64,000 nucleotides of DNA from Bacillota bacterium (lineage in GTDB: Bacteria; Bacillota; SHA-98; Ch115; JABLXJ01), in the NCBI GenBank assembly GCA_013178125.1, contig JABLXJ010000005.1, positions 1-64,000 of the forward strand. Direction: 5' to 3'. The translations under genes were made by a program, and so were the position numbers. The notes below the pieces were generated by a model that was given only the letters and a program-made list of their open reading frames with translations, was not told the DNA's origin and did not search any database. Positions 28,740-37,045 of the stretch are shown piece after piece. Numbering within the stretch: the first letter of the stretch is position 1; each line of letters starts with the position of its first letter.

Positions 28740-29594
28740 TCATGCACACCGGAATATAGGTTCCAGCCCCTTAACCCGTTCTCGCAAGACTTCAATCTCG
28801 GCCGCTGAAATCCTCGTAAACCGCTCCCCGACATCGAGCGCGACCCGGAAGAGAGCTGGCTCGCCAGGCGGGATCGCCGCAGCTACCGGTTGGGAAAGCG
28901 TGAAACGCAGGGCCAGGGCGGCCAGCTCGGGATCGTCTACCGGCTCGTACCAGCACTTAGCGTATCTCCGTTCCCGCCCTTCCGGGACGAGCGTCCTGGC
29001 CATGGCCTTTATCGCCAGGCACCCCATACCTTTCATCTGTGCCCGCTCGAGCACCTGTGGACCAAAGCCAGCATTGAAATAATTGACCCAGTTGACCGGG
29101 AAGAGCACTGTATCGAATTCAAAGGCATCTATCAGCTTCAATGCTATCTCCACGGAGTGAGCTGAAAAGCCCAGGTGCCGGACGAGCCCCTCCTCCCGCG
29201 CCTCGATGAGCGCCTCAATGGCGCCGCCCGGGCCCATCGCCTGTTCGAAGTCCTCCTCCGTGGCCATCCCGTGCAGCTGATAGAGGTCGAAATGGTCTGT
29301 CCTCAGCTTGCGAAGGGATTCGCGAAGCTCGGCCGATGCCTCGGCCTTCCTCCTCTTGCCGGTCTTGCATGCAAGGAATATTCCATCCCGCCTGTGCTCG
29401 ATCGCAGGCCCGAGGCGGTCCTCAGCGTTGCCGTAACTTGGGGCCACGTCAAAATAATTGATGCCGCGGTCGATCGCCTCGGCCACGATGGAATTCGCCT
29501 CGCCCTGCTCGAGGTTCATCACCACGATACCACCAAACCCGATTATTGAAACCTCCTCGCCGGTTCTCCCCAGCATACGCCTCTCCATCGCCAT
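28740..29594 (-). CDS. Aldo/keto reductase
   Basis: NAD(P)H-dependent oxidoreductase of 284 residues, (beta/alpha)8 barrel. The catalytic tetrad is visible: D49 and Y54 in NYFDVAPSYGNAEDRLG, K77 in FLACKTGK, and H108 in LYQLHGM. It resembles short Fe-S-free aldo/keto reductases of anaerobic Firmicutes. The start ATG 29594 (MAMERRML) has GGAGG upstream at long spacing. The entire initiation region, including SD and start, is present as a second degenerate copy immediately upstream (29582-29647). Physiological substrate unknown; nearby glycerol kinase does not prove a link. Confidence 0.88.
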   Translation of the reverse strand: MAMERRMLGRTGEEVSIIGFGGIVVMNLEQGEANSIVAEAIDRGINYFDVAPSYGNAEDRLGPAIEHRRDGIFLACKTGKRRKAEASAELRESLRKLRTDHFDLYQLHGMATEEDFEQAMGPGGAIEALIEAREEGLVRHLGFSAHSVEIALKLIDAFEFDTVLFPVNWVNYFNAGFGPQVLERAQMKGMGCLAIKAMARTLVPEGRERRYAKCWYEPVDDPELAALALRFTLSQPVAAAIPPGEPALFRVALDVGERFTRISAAEIEVLRERVKGLEPIFRCA

Positions 29595-29647
29595 TATCCA
29601 GATGACCTCCTTCTCTCTATCGCCATTATTCAGATGACCTGCTTCTT
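29582..29647. repeat. Tandem duplication of a ribosome-binding/start region
   Basis: Two adjacent copies of about 32 bases (TCTCCATCGCCATTATCCAG... and TCTCTATCGCCATTATTCAG...) on the + strand. Reading leftward each contains a GGAGG-like SD (GGAGG in the used copy, GCAGG in the upstream copy) and an ATGGCGAT start. Only the proximal copy joins the aldo/keto reductase. Confidence 0.75.
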
Positions 29648-30170
29648 GCCACGCTCATGCTCGTTGACCCTCTCATGCTCCCTGTTTTATGCTCGATAAT
29701 CATATCGGCTATATAGCCTGCCCAGGGTGGTCATACTGGTCATGCCACGCCCGGGTGAGCGCGCCAGGCTCGAGACGGGTGTATTCCTCAACATGGTCAT
29801 ACGAGCTGGGCTGGGTATAGCATATTAGCCAGTTTAATAATAGGCTGATTTATGTTAATCGCGTAACACAACAGTATATAAGACATGGCAACACAGTGTG
29901 CGGGCCAGCTTAAGCTGATCATAATAGGACCGACGGTCCGTCAACAAGTTCCTACACTACAATTTTAAGAAAATCGTTCTACTAACTCCGAAAGTTCCCT
30001 CCAATCCCGAAAGTTTCATGCTCAATTCATATATGTTTCTCCCTTTCTTCAAACTTTCTTCATATTGACATGCTACAATCAAATCGACTCGAAAAGGAAT
30101 TCGAGAAATAGAGAAAGAGGAGTCTAAAAGAATCAGTCCAAAAGAATCTGGGAAAGGGGTTGCAAAGACG
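29595..30170. other. Divergent intergenic region before the Spy-like gene
   Basis: No gene supported; the stretch holds the promoters for the aldo/keto reductase and the Spy-like gene. Notable sequence: GGACCGACGGTCC (a 13-bp palindrome, about 29931-29943), two CCGAAAGTT copies near 29987-30013, and repeated TCATACTGGTCATG words near 29732. The palindrome could be an operator; I cannot assign a regulator. Confidence 0.4.
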
Positions 30171-30800
30171 GTGATGAGAAGGTTTATAGGGTTAGCTCTG
30201 GTAACATTACTTATCGTGGGGACGGTAGGCATTGCAGGGGCCGCAGGCAGGCCTGGCAAGCTTGGAGGTCCAGGAGCAGGGGCAGGAGCCTGGGGTGCCG
30301 GACCAGCGGCCGGGGCCGCGGGAGGATTCGGCTTCAACGCGAAAGGACTTGAAAGGCTCGCCGGGTATCTTGGGCTCTCGGCCGACCAGCAGCAGCAGCT
30401 CCTAAAGCTTCGCCAGGATTTCATAGCAAAAACCCAGGATTTAAGGTTCCAGCTCCAGCAGAAGATGCTCGAACTGCGCCAGCTCTGGTCCCAGACCCCG
30501 CCGGATGAGCAGAAAATCTCTGCCAAGACCGCTGAGGTCACCTCGATCCGGGTCAGACTGGCTAACGAGGCGAAAACCCTATTTGATGCGATGAGGAACG
30601 TATTGACGCCCGAGCAGCAGAAGAAGCTCGACGATGCCAGCGCCCAGCAATATGGCTGGGGCGCCAGGGGCGGCCGTGGCGGTCGTGGTGGTAGAGGCGG
30701 CTTCGGCGGTTTCGGCGGCGGATGCGGCATGATGGGCGGCGGCCTTGGCCCGTGCGGCGGCTATTATGGCAACGCGTGGAGCGCAGGTGCAAACCAGTAA
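30171..30800 (+). CDS. Exported Spy/CpxP-like (LTXXQ) protein
   Basis: Small exported helical protein of about 209 residues. An N-terminal signal peptide (RRFIGLALVTLLIVGTVGIAGAAG) is followed by a Gly/Ala-rich linker, then a periplasmic-adaptor-type helical core with an LTXXQ-like pair: YLGLSADQQQQLLKLRQDF and LTPEQQKKLDD. The C-terminal 50 residues are Gly/Arg-rich (RGGRGGRGGRGGFGGFGGG) and end with CGMMGGG and PCGG. Spy/CpxP family members are envelope chaperones or metal-stress proteins. GTG 30171 has AAGGGG at spacing 11; ATG 30174 is the alternative. The gene has its own terminator. Confidence 0.8.
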   Translation: MMRRFIGLALVTLLIVGTVGIAGAAGRPGKLGGPGAGAGAWGAGPAAGAAGGFGFNAKGLERLAGYLGLSADQQQQLLKLRQDFIAKTQDLRFQLQQKMLELRQLWSQTPPDEQKISAKTAEVTSIRVRLANEAKTLFDAMRNVLTPEQQKKLDDASAQQYGWGARGGRGGRGGRGGFGGFGGGCGMMGGGLGPCGGYYGNAWSAGANQ

Positions 30801-30880
30801 TCATCACAGCCCATAGCGCCAGGAATATATAGTTCGGTAAATATATAGTTCGGTACAGTAAGATAACATCAAATAACCTT

Positions 30881-30927
30881 GCTCGTATCCGGGCCTGAAT
30901 ACCGTGGCCCGGATGCGAGCCTTTCTA
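30881..30927 (+). terminator. Intrinsic terminator of the Spy-like gene
   Basis: A 15-bp stem (GCTCGTATCCGGGCC at 30881-30895, GGCCCGGATGCGAGC at 30906-30920) with a 10-base loop is followed by CTTTCT. Between gene and terminator a 15-16 bp unit containing ATATATAGTTCGGTA is tandemly duplicated (about 30825-30856). Confidence 0.7.
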
Positions 30928-30965
30928 TAGCCTTTCTGTATACAAGCCTTCTATGATTCAAAGAT

Positions 30966-32315
30966 TCAAAGAAATGCGAGCAATAGCGCCGCAAGCTCAA
31001 CCGCCAACGCGGGCGCCCAAAGGGAATTCTGCACCCTTGTAAAGCTAGCCTTGAAATAGTCCACTGTGAGAACAAGGCATAGGTGGGCTGGCGACAGCAT
31101 CGCCCCTACAAAACCGCTCACGAAGGCGAATACTACGAGAGAAAGGTCAACACCGCCTGCGGTGCGCAATATCCCCATAAGGAGTGGGAACGCGATCCCA
31201 GGGACCGTGACCCCGAGGCCCGTCGAAAACGCCACCAAAAACGGCAGGATGCATAGGAGAATCATGGGCGGGACTCCTGTAGCACCGAGGAAAGCAGATA
31301 TTTGATTCAGCGCGCCGCTTGCCACGAGGATATCCCTGAACAGCATAACCCCGAGGACGAGGAAGACTACATTCAAAGAAAAGCCTTCGCGCACAAGCTT
31401 CCATACATCCCCTGGCGAATACATCCCCACTATTATCATAATCATGAGGACGGCTGCGACGGCAACCGCTATATCCAGTTTCAAGATCGTGACGCCCACC
31501 ACGATCGCGATGACCGGACTGAGCGCTGTCAGGGCATCAAGCGCGCAGGATATCCTATTCGCTGGCGCCGGCCCCCCCGCCGCCTTCACTGGTGCTAACG
31601 TCGCCGGACCTGCTGACGTTGCCAGGGGTTCCAGCGCTGGCGGCGTCAGTGTTGCCGTGGCCGCGCTCGCTGCCTTATCGCTCGCCATCTCACCGTTCCC
31701 CGTCTCCCTGCTTATCATCCCCTTGCTCGTCATTCCCTTAAATGCAGGAATCATCCCCGCCACGACCGTAATCGGTACCATGGGGAGCATCGCCATTATA
31801 AGCCGGTCCAGGGGTAAATTCAGAACCTGACCCGCCACGATGATAGAAGGGTAGATCGGCATGACGCACTCCCAGATATGCCTGTACCAGTAGTTGATAA
31901 ATGCCTTGCGCTCGGGGACGATCTCGAGGTCCGTTGTGACCTGGTGGACCAGGGGCGCAGAGAAGCGCGCCCCGCCCGCCGACGGTAGGAGCCCGAGAAA
32001 CGCCGGCAGGGCAGCCATGATAATGCGCCGGTCCGCAATCAGGACGCGAAGTGCGCCCACCATTCTCTGCATCAGCCCTGCACGTCTCATCGCATGCTCC
32101 AGAAACGCGATCAAGACCAGGGCGATGATAAGCCCCAGCGTATCAGGGGATGTAGCGGACTTTATAGCGGTCACACCCAGCGACGCGACCCCCATTCCTG
32201 AACTGACCCCAAGTGCTGCCGCGGCAAGGAGCATCGTAAGCCCGAGATTCAGGTTGCGTCGTAGCAGGACTATCATAAGTAGGCAGACTGCGATAAGGCG
32301 CAGGAGTTCTAACAT
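30966..32315 (-). CDS. DUF401 family membrane transporter-like protein
   Basis: Integral membrane protein of about 449 residues with ten or more hydrophobic helices, matching the DUF401 (COG1906) family found in anaerobes and related to gluconate/anion permeases. Clear helices are LRLIAVCLLMIVLL, LGLTMLLAAAALGV, LGLIIALVLIAFLEHA, AALPAFLGLLPSAGGARFSAPL and, near the C-terminus, VVFAFVSGFVGAMLSPAHLC. A low-complexity cytoplasmic-loop insertion of about 70 residues (Ala/Thr/Pro-rich, residues about 205-270) splits the protein. ATG 32315 fits the family start; AAAGG upstream is a weak SD. Substrate unknown. Confidence 0.8.
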   Translation of the reverse strand: MLELLRLIAVCLLMIVLLRRNLNLGLTMLLAAAALGVSSGMGVASLGVTAIKSATSPDTLGLIIALVLIAFLEHAMRRAGLMQRMVGALRVLIADRRIIMAALPAFLGLLPSAGGARFSAPLVHQVTTDLEIVPERKAFINYWYRHIWECVMPIYPSIIVAGQVLNLPLDRLIMAMLPMVPITVVAGMIPAFKGMTSKGMISRETGNGEMASDKAASAATATLTPPALEPLATSAGPATLAPVKAAGGPAPANRISCALDALTALSPVIAIVVGVTILKLDIAVAVAAVLMIMIIVGMYSPGDVWKLVREGFSLNVVFLVLGVMLFRDILVASGALNQISAFLGATGVPPMILLCILPFLVAFSTGLGVTVPGIAFPLLMGILRTAGGVDLSLVVFAFVSGFVGAMLSPAHLCLVLTVDYFKASFTRVQNSLWAPALAVELAALLLAFL

Positions 32316-32646
32316 GTGGTTTTCAAACCTTTCTTTTCGAATCTTCTTTCGAACCTTCAATATAGGTTCTTCGACGGGTTGCACCTGAGTCCTCCCGGGC
32401 GGGATCGAGTACTCTTACAAAATATGTCTAAAAAATACCCCCTTGACTTGCCAGGAAAATAATGGTATGATGAAGACAGTAAATATATACACTCGCTTTC
32501 TTGCTCACAGTCTCCCTGCGGAGGGAAGCGCTTTGGAATTGGATGTAGCACATATCGTACCTGCCCAGGCTACGCTAGCTGGAGATGAGCGTGCTTCGCG
32601 CAGCGAAATCGCCACTACCGGCGAGGATACGGAGGGAAGGTCCAAG
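32316..32646. promoter_or_regulatory. Divergent promoter region; sigma-A promoter at 32443-32471 for the coiled-coil gene
   Basis: TTGACT (32443-32448) and TATGAT (32466-32471) are separated by 17 bp, with TGG before the -10, so a strong rightward promoter is likely. Transcription would start near 32478, giving a leader of about 170 bases. The leader contains two GGAGGGAAG words (near 32519 and 32631); the second sits correctly before ATG 32647, the first before an in-frame TTG near 32533. Confidence 0.6.
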
Positions 32647-33555
32647 ATGGACTGGCAGGCTAAGTATCTGGAGAAACTAGGCCAGGATATAACCGACTTG
32701 CGCATGGATATCCGCCAGCTCGATGACCGCCTTTCAGCTTCCATAGAACGCCTATCCTCAGAGGTGACGGAGGTACACTCCGTGCTCGTCACGCGGGCGG
32801 AATTCCATTCCCGAATGGATCAACAGAAAAATGAACTTATGAGCCAGATAAGAATCGAGCTCTTGGAGAGAATAGACCGGCAGCAAAACGAGCTCATAGG
32901 AAGATCGAATCAACAAAAAGGTGAACTCTCGGATAAGATTGACCTGCAAAGAATTGATCTCACGGACAGGATGGACCAACAAAAAAATGAGCTCTTTGAG
33001 AGAATAGACCGGCAGAAAGACGAACTCGTAGGGAAAATAGAGCAGCAAAAGACTGAACTTATAGATAGGATGAACCTGCAAAAGGATGAACTCATAGATA
33101 GGATGGATCGACAAAAGGATGAGCTCATAGATAGGATGGATCGACAAAAGGACGAGCTCACAAAGAGGATGGATCAGCAGAAAGACGAGCTCATAGATAG
33201 GATGAACCTACAGAAAGCCGAACTTATAGATAAAATTGAGCAGCAAGGGGCCTATCTTAATGATAGAATGGAGCGGCAGGGAATCTATCTTATTAACAGG
33301 ATGGAGCAACAAGGGGTCCATCTCATGGACAAAATGGAACAACAAGGGGCCTATCTTGCTGATAGGATCGACCGGCAGCGGATCGATCTCTGTGACAGAA
33401 TGGATAAACAGGATTCACTGCTCGGCATGCGAATGGATCGCCTCGAGGGCGAGATGAAAATTTTACGGCAGGAGCTCCATACCACAACCCGCTGGATGAT
33501 AGGCACAGTGATCACTATGGTTATCGGGTTCGCCACGATCCTGATGAAGATTTAA
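32647..33555 (+). CDS. Membrane-anchored 11-residue-repeat coiled-coil protein
   Basis: Protein of 302 residues that I cannot assign to a characterised family. Residues 1-74 are helical (DITDLRMDIRQLDDRLSASI). Residues 75-272 are 18 uninterrupted 11-residue units of consensus R-M/I-D-x-Q-K-D-E-L-I-D. The last 21 residues are one membrane helix (WMIGTVITMVIGFATILMKI), giving a C-terminal (tail) anchor with the long rod in the cytoplasm. Hendecad repeats form slightly right-handed coiled coils. It resembles the architecture of small Firmicutes proteins annotated as DUF1640-like or coiled-coil membrane proteins. ATG 32647 has GGAGGGAAGG (32631-32640) upstream; an alternative TTG about 114 bases upstream would add about 38 residues. 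A hairpin terminator follows. Confidence 0.75.
   Translation: MDWQAKYLEKLGQDITDLRMDIRQLDDRLSASIERLSSEVTEVHSVLVTRAEFHSRMDQQKNELMSQIRIELLERIDRQQNELIGRSNQQKGELSDKIDLQRIDLTDRMDQQKNELFERIDRQKDELVGKIEQQKTELIDRMNLQKDELIDRMDRQKDELIDRMDRQKDELTKRMDQQKDELIDRMNLQKAELIDKIEQQGAYLNDRMERQGIYLINRMEQQGVHLMDKMEQQGAYLADRIDRQRIDLCDRMDKQDSLLGMRMDRLEGEMKILRQELHTTTRWMIGTVITMVIGFATILMKI
32869..33462 (+). repeat. Eighteen 33-bp coding tandem repeats
   Basis: Each 33-bp unit encodes one 11-residue block. Units near 33076-33150 are almost identical at DNA level (GATGAACTCATAGATAGGAT-type), while the ends have diverged; the last third shifts from QKDELID to QQGAYL-type units. Exact unit length and graded divergence indicate growth by unequal exchange or slippage. 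Confidence 0.85.
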
Positions 33556-33559
33556 ACTT

Positions 33560-33592
33560 GAGAGCGCCAGGATCTTTACCACCGGCGCTCTC
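33560..33592 (+). terminator. Hairpin after the coiled-coil gene
   Basis: GAGAGCGCC (33560-33568) pairs with GGCGCTCTC (33584-33592), followed by TCACATTTT. The T tract is weak, so it may terminate or protect the 3' end. It begins 5 bases after the stop codon. Confidence 0.5.
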
Positions 33593-33771
33593 TCACATTT
33601 TGACTCATACCGTCTGAGGCGTTTGCCGTCAGCCACCAGGATCAGGCTGCCGGGTTAAGTTGCTAAGTTAACCACCGTCACCGTTTCAGCCGACCTCAGC
33701 CAATAACCACCACTCCACTACTTATGCTTATCGTTATACTCATGCTTATCCGCTCACCGGACTTTACAGGC

Positions 33772-34107
33772 CTACCGGATAGTCGTCGGGATGAACATAT
33801 CAATCAGCCCAATAACAAACGCGGCTATCAACGCCCCCAGCACGGTCACGCGCATGGTCGGCACGACGAACTGCGCCACGTAGATCACGGCAGCGGATAC
33901 CAGAAATCCGACGATCCCGCGGCCGTAAGGCGACACGCCCCTTCCGATAACGGCCTCAATGATGTAGCCGATTATCGTGATTACCGCAGCTGCAATCAGG
34001 GCGTTGACGAAACTCAAAGTGCTGAACCCCGGGACAATTAGCCCGACAAACATTAAGACCAGCGCGGATACGATAAACCTCACCAGGTGACGTATCCAAT
34101 CATTCAC
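33772..34107 (-). CDS. Small four-helix membrane protein (phage holin 4_2/YvlD-like family)
   Basis: Membrane protein of 111 residues with four hydrophobic helices (FIVSALVLMFVGLIVPGF, NALIAAAVITIIGYIIEAVI, IVGFLVSAAVIYVAQFVV, LGALIAAFVIGLIDMFI). This layout and the family-like VPG motif match the holin-like 4_2 family (YvlD type), widespread in Firmicutes and not itself a phage marker. No lysin or phage genes are near. Function unknown; envelope-stress association is known for relatives. Confidence 0.8.
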   Translation of the reverse strand: MNDWIRHLVRFIVSALVLMFVGLIVPGFSTLSFVNALIAAAVITIIGYIIEAVIGRGVSPYGRGIVGFLVSAAVIYVAQFVVPTMRVTVLGALIAAFVIGLIDMFIPTTIR

Positions 34108-34240
34108 TTGGCTTCACCCCCCATGACATAGGATTTCCTGACTACACTACACCTATATCTTCACCATATCCTCGATAAATATGCATGCGATAACAGCAAG
34201 GATTTACAATAGGGGGTGATTTTACCGGGTCACAACCAGG

Positions 34241-35095
34241 TCACACCTTATTATCGCTCCCAAGCATCCTGATAACAGACCTCACGACCTTCTTCATCGA
34301 CTCCTTGGCATGCCCCATCACTTTCATCAGGTCAAGGTTTTCAGGATGTTCACTGCAAAATTCCATAAAGTTCCTTATAAGCGCCTCCCGGGATGCCGTG
34401 CTTATATTGAGCTTCGCCACGCCGAGGCTTACAGCCTTCTTGATATCCGCTTCAGATAGGCCCGTCCCGCCGTGCAAGACTAGAGGCATGCCAAGAAGCT
34501 TATTTATCCTATCCAGCCTGTCGAAATCCAGTCTAGGTTCATGCTTGTAGAGGCCATGCGCTGTCCCAATGGCAATCGCAAGGGTATCGACATCCGTCTC
34601 CTCAACGAAGCTCCTGGCCTCCTCGGGATCTGTCATGAAGGCATCAGGACTCGAATTTCGTATATCGAACTCTTCGCCTCCGATCCTTCCCAGCTCGGCC
34701 TCTACAGTCACGCCAACAGCGTGGGCTACCCTCACGATCTCCCTGGTTTGAGCGACATTATCACGGAACGGGAGGGTAGAGCAATCGATCATAACCGAGG
34801 TGAGGCCGCTGCGGATGCTCCGGATCGCATCATCGAATGTCTTGCCGTGGTCGAGGTGCAGCGCGAGAATAACACCGTGGTTATCAGCGATGCTTCTCAC
34901 CATACCCGGCAGGACATTCCACCCCGCGTACTCGAGCTCTGACGGGGCCGCCTGGACTATCACAGGGGAATTTTCCTCCTCGGCGACCTCTATCACAGCC
35001 TGGACCATCTCCAGGTTATTTACATTGAACGCCCCGAGCGCATATCCTTTCTTGTAGGCTTCGTTCAAGAGTTCAATCATTGGAACGACTGGCAT
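34241..35095 (-). CDS. fba: Class II fructose-bisphosphate (or tagatose-bisphosphate) aldolase
   Basis: Zinc-dependent aldolase of 284 residues that cleaves a ketose-1,6-bisphosphate to DHAP and glyceraldehyde-3-phosphate. D82 and H83 (LALHLDHGK) are the catalytic acid and a zinc ligand; GTAHGLYK and LHGGTGL provide the other zinc histidines, and NISTAS the phosphate site. It is the last gene of the leftward sugar operon, 228 bp after the ADP-dependent kinase, so it likely cleaves the product of that kinase. Whether the substrate is fructose- or tagatose-bisphosphate cannot be read from the sequence. Confidence 0.9.
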   Translation of the reverse strand: MPVVPMIELLNEAYKKGYALGAFNVNNLEMVQAVIEVAEEENSPVIVQAAPSELEYAGWNVLPGMVRSIADNHGVILALHLDHGKTFDDAIRSIRSGLTSVMIDCSTLPFRDNVAQTREIVRVAHAVGVTVEAELGRIGGEEFDIRNSSPDAFMTDPEEARSFVEETDVDTLAIAIGTAHGLYKHEPRLDFDRLDRINKLLGMPLVLHGGTGLSEADIKKAVSLGVAKLNISTASREALIRNFMEFCSEHPENLDLMKVMGHAKESMKKVVRSVIRMLGSDNKV

Positions 35096-35323
35096 ATTAA
35101 GTTTCCTCCTAGAAATCTGTATTATGAGACCCGATCATTTGTATTATGATTTACGAGACCTGATTATGAGACCCACGACAAGTCCGCGTCACAGAACTCA
35201 CAATCTCGTGTGATCACTTCGTATGGTAAATCCAGCTAACCCAGCCAATTTGCCTGACCCCGCTAATCCGGGACCAGACCAGTCAGAACCAGGTCTGCCG
35301 TTAATAATACATGGCGCCATCAA

Positions 35324-37042
35324 TTAATACATAGCCAGAATCCCTGCGGTATAGGAGTCACCCAGCCCCACCGTGCACGCGGGCCGCTCCACGTTCCTGG
35401 CCGGGGAGAATACAATCCAGGCGCGCCCGCTGCTCCATCGCCCGTTGGCCCGTCGCCCGCTGACCCCTCCTTCACCGGCGTCGCGCCACTGCCCGGACTC
35501 CTGCACCTTCACAGGCCGCTGCGCAGGCCCGGCGGATTGCCGGCCGAGCACGATCTCCTTTCGCCCCCCGGCGAGCCCGATGCTCTCCTGCAACCGGCGT
35601 TCAACATCCAGCCCCCTGACGCTCAGGGGCAGGCTGGTATTCCGAGCGACCGCCTCGAGATCGCCGAACGCCCCGGTCCTCGCCCTGTTGGCGGCGAGAA
35701 GGGAGGCCACCAGCTGGGCCCGCTGCTCCTTCTCCGGGTCCAGGCGCGTTGCAGATAGTGAGAAATCCCGGGTATGCAGGTTAACCCTCTTAAGCCCATA
35801 GGCCTCAAGCAGCCCCATCAGTGTCTCGACGGAGCGCACCGGGTCGCGGTCCGCCTGAACCCCGGTGATATCTCGAAATTCATCCTCATTCATCCCTACG
35901 CTATCCACCATACGGTAGAGGTGCTCAATCATATATCTCCGCCCTTCACCGCACCTCGTATCCCCCTCCTCGAGGTGAATAAGCGCTCCGGCATTGCGCG
36001 ACCGGAATTCTCTCACGAACTCCGCGACGCGGTCCACCCGGTCGACCCAGTCCTCATCAGCCCTCAATGCATTGAAACCCGTGACGAGCAGCGAGCTGAT
36101 GGCGGGCGCGTGATTCAACACGTAGTCTATGAAATCACCATCGATCTCGAAAGACGAAAGCATACGATCATACGGCAGAATGATCCTATTTGAGGTAACA
36201 GGCCGTATCGTCCTCCCCGCGACCGTGACCTCCAGTCCAGGGTCATATTCGATGATGAAATGGAGCTCATCCGGATCGCTCTCCCTGCAGGCCTCGAGCG
36301 GCGCGAGGAGATCCCCGCCCCGGGGAATCCTGATCCGGCTGTTGAGGTGTTTAGCCTGCCCACATGAGAGGTTTGGGGCATGCAAGGCGCATTGAAAACC
36401 CAGGCTCGATAGGGCGTTGGCTGCCTGGGCCCCGGTCCCCCCGATCTTGAAGTCCCCCGGGAACTTCACCTTGAGCCATTCCGCCATCTCCCCCGTAGCT
36501 ACCTGCCACTCGCCTCCCCTGCCCTCCTCCAGGAGGCGCACCAAAACCGCGATGAAATCCTGCGGGGTCCTTATCACCCGCGGCAGGGATGTATTGCCCG
36601 TATTGCCAGGCCTGCCACCTGCTATATCGATAGGCATGCCGCCTGGCATATAGCCGGATATGCCATCGCCGGATATGCGGACCGGGCCACCCTCGTCCAC
36701 CCTCTTTGAGCCCTGCGCCGGCCCCCGAGCCTGCTCGTCTCGAGCCTGCCGGTCCCGCGCCCATGCCGCTACCTCACCCATGACCTCCTCTATGACCTGG
36801 CCCGTCTCCCTGCTTTGAAGCTTGTGGACCATATCTAGATTAACCGTGAAGCCGCACGCTATAAGCCATCCTCCATCCTCACCCTCACCTTTATCCTCTT
36901 TTCTCGCAAGCCGTCGCTTTCTCTCGAGCTCCCGGCGGAGGGCATCCAAGGCCTCACGATATTTTTCATGCCAATATGCCCCACTTGTTTCCATCAATTC
37001 TATTGATCCCGTTCCTATTGATCCCGTTGATCCCATTACCAT
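35324..37042 (-). CDS. ADP-dependent sugar kinase (ADP-PFK/glucokinase family)
   Basis: Kinase of 572 residues of the ADP-dependent phosphofructokinase/glucokinase family (ribokinase fold), known mostly from euryarchaea. Visible hallmarks: IGGTGAQAANALSSLG (sugar-binding G-rich turn), IIEYDPGLEV, SSLLVTGFNALR, ALIHLEEGDT, DSVGMNEDEF and the terminal VGLGDSYTAGIL with the catalytic aspartate of GxGD (D562). ATG 37042 is preceded by AAGGGG that overlaps the permease stop; the first 16 residues are a GSTGSIGTGSIE repeat, and the conserved body begins at METSGAYW. A Gly/Pro-rich insertion lies around residues 100-160. Its place after a sugar ABC transporter and before a class II aldolase suggests an ADP-dependent 6-phosphofructokinase, but a hexokinase activity is also possible. 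Confidence 0.8.
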   Translation of the reverse strand: MVMGSTGSIGTGSIELMETSGAYWHEKYREALDALRRELERKRRLARKEDKGEGEDGGWLIACGFTVNLDMVHKLQSRETGQVIEEVMGEVAAWARDRQARDEQARGPAQGSKRVDEGGPVRISGDGISGYMPGGMPIDIAGGRPGNTGNTSLPRVIRTPQDFIAVLVRLLEEGRGGEWQVATGEMAEWLKVKFPGDFKIGGTGAQAANALSSLGFQCALHAPNLSCGQAKHLNSRIRIPRGGDLLAPLEACRESDPDELHFIIEYDPGLEVTVAGRTIRPVTSNRIILPYDRMLSSFEIDGDFIDYVLNHAPAISSLLVTGFNALRADEDWVDRVDRVAEFVREFRSRNAGALIHLEEGDTRCGEGRRYMIEHLYRMVDSVGMNEDEFRDITGVQADRDPVRSVETLMGLLEAYGLKRVNLHTRDFSLSATRLDPEKEQRAQLVASLLAANRARTGAFGDLEAVARNTSLPLSVRGLDVERRLQESIGLAGGRKEIVLGRQSAGPAQRPVKVQESGQWRDAGEGGVSGRRANGRWSSGRAWIVFSPARNVERPACTVGLGDSYTAGILAMY

Positions 37043-37045
37043 TAT

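Noticed and set aside
29957-30730. Leftward 257-codon frame opposite the Spy-like gene
   Set aside because: It is Pro/Ser/Cys-rich antisense to a gene with a signal peptide and LTXXQ motifs, and has no SD or family motif.
32869-33462. Regular 33-bp repeats suggesting a CRISPR array
   Set aside because: There are no unique spacers; the units are contiguous, in frame and encode a coiled coil.
33772-34107. Phage remnant, suggested by the holin-family protein
   Set aside because: The family is common as a chromosomal membrane protein (YvlD type); no lysin, terminase, integrase or tail gene is near.
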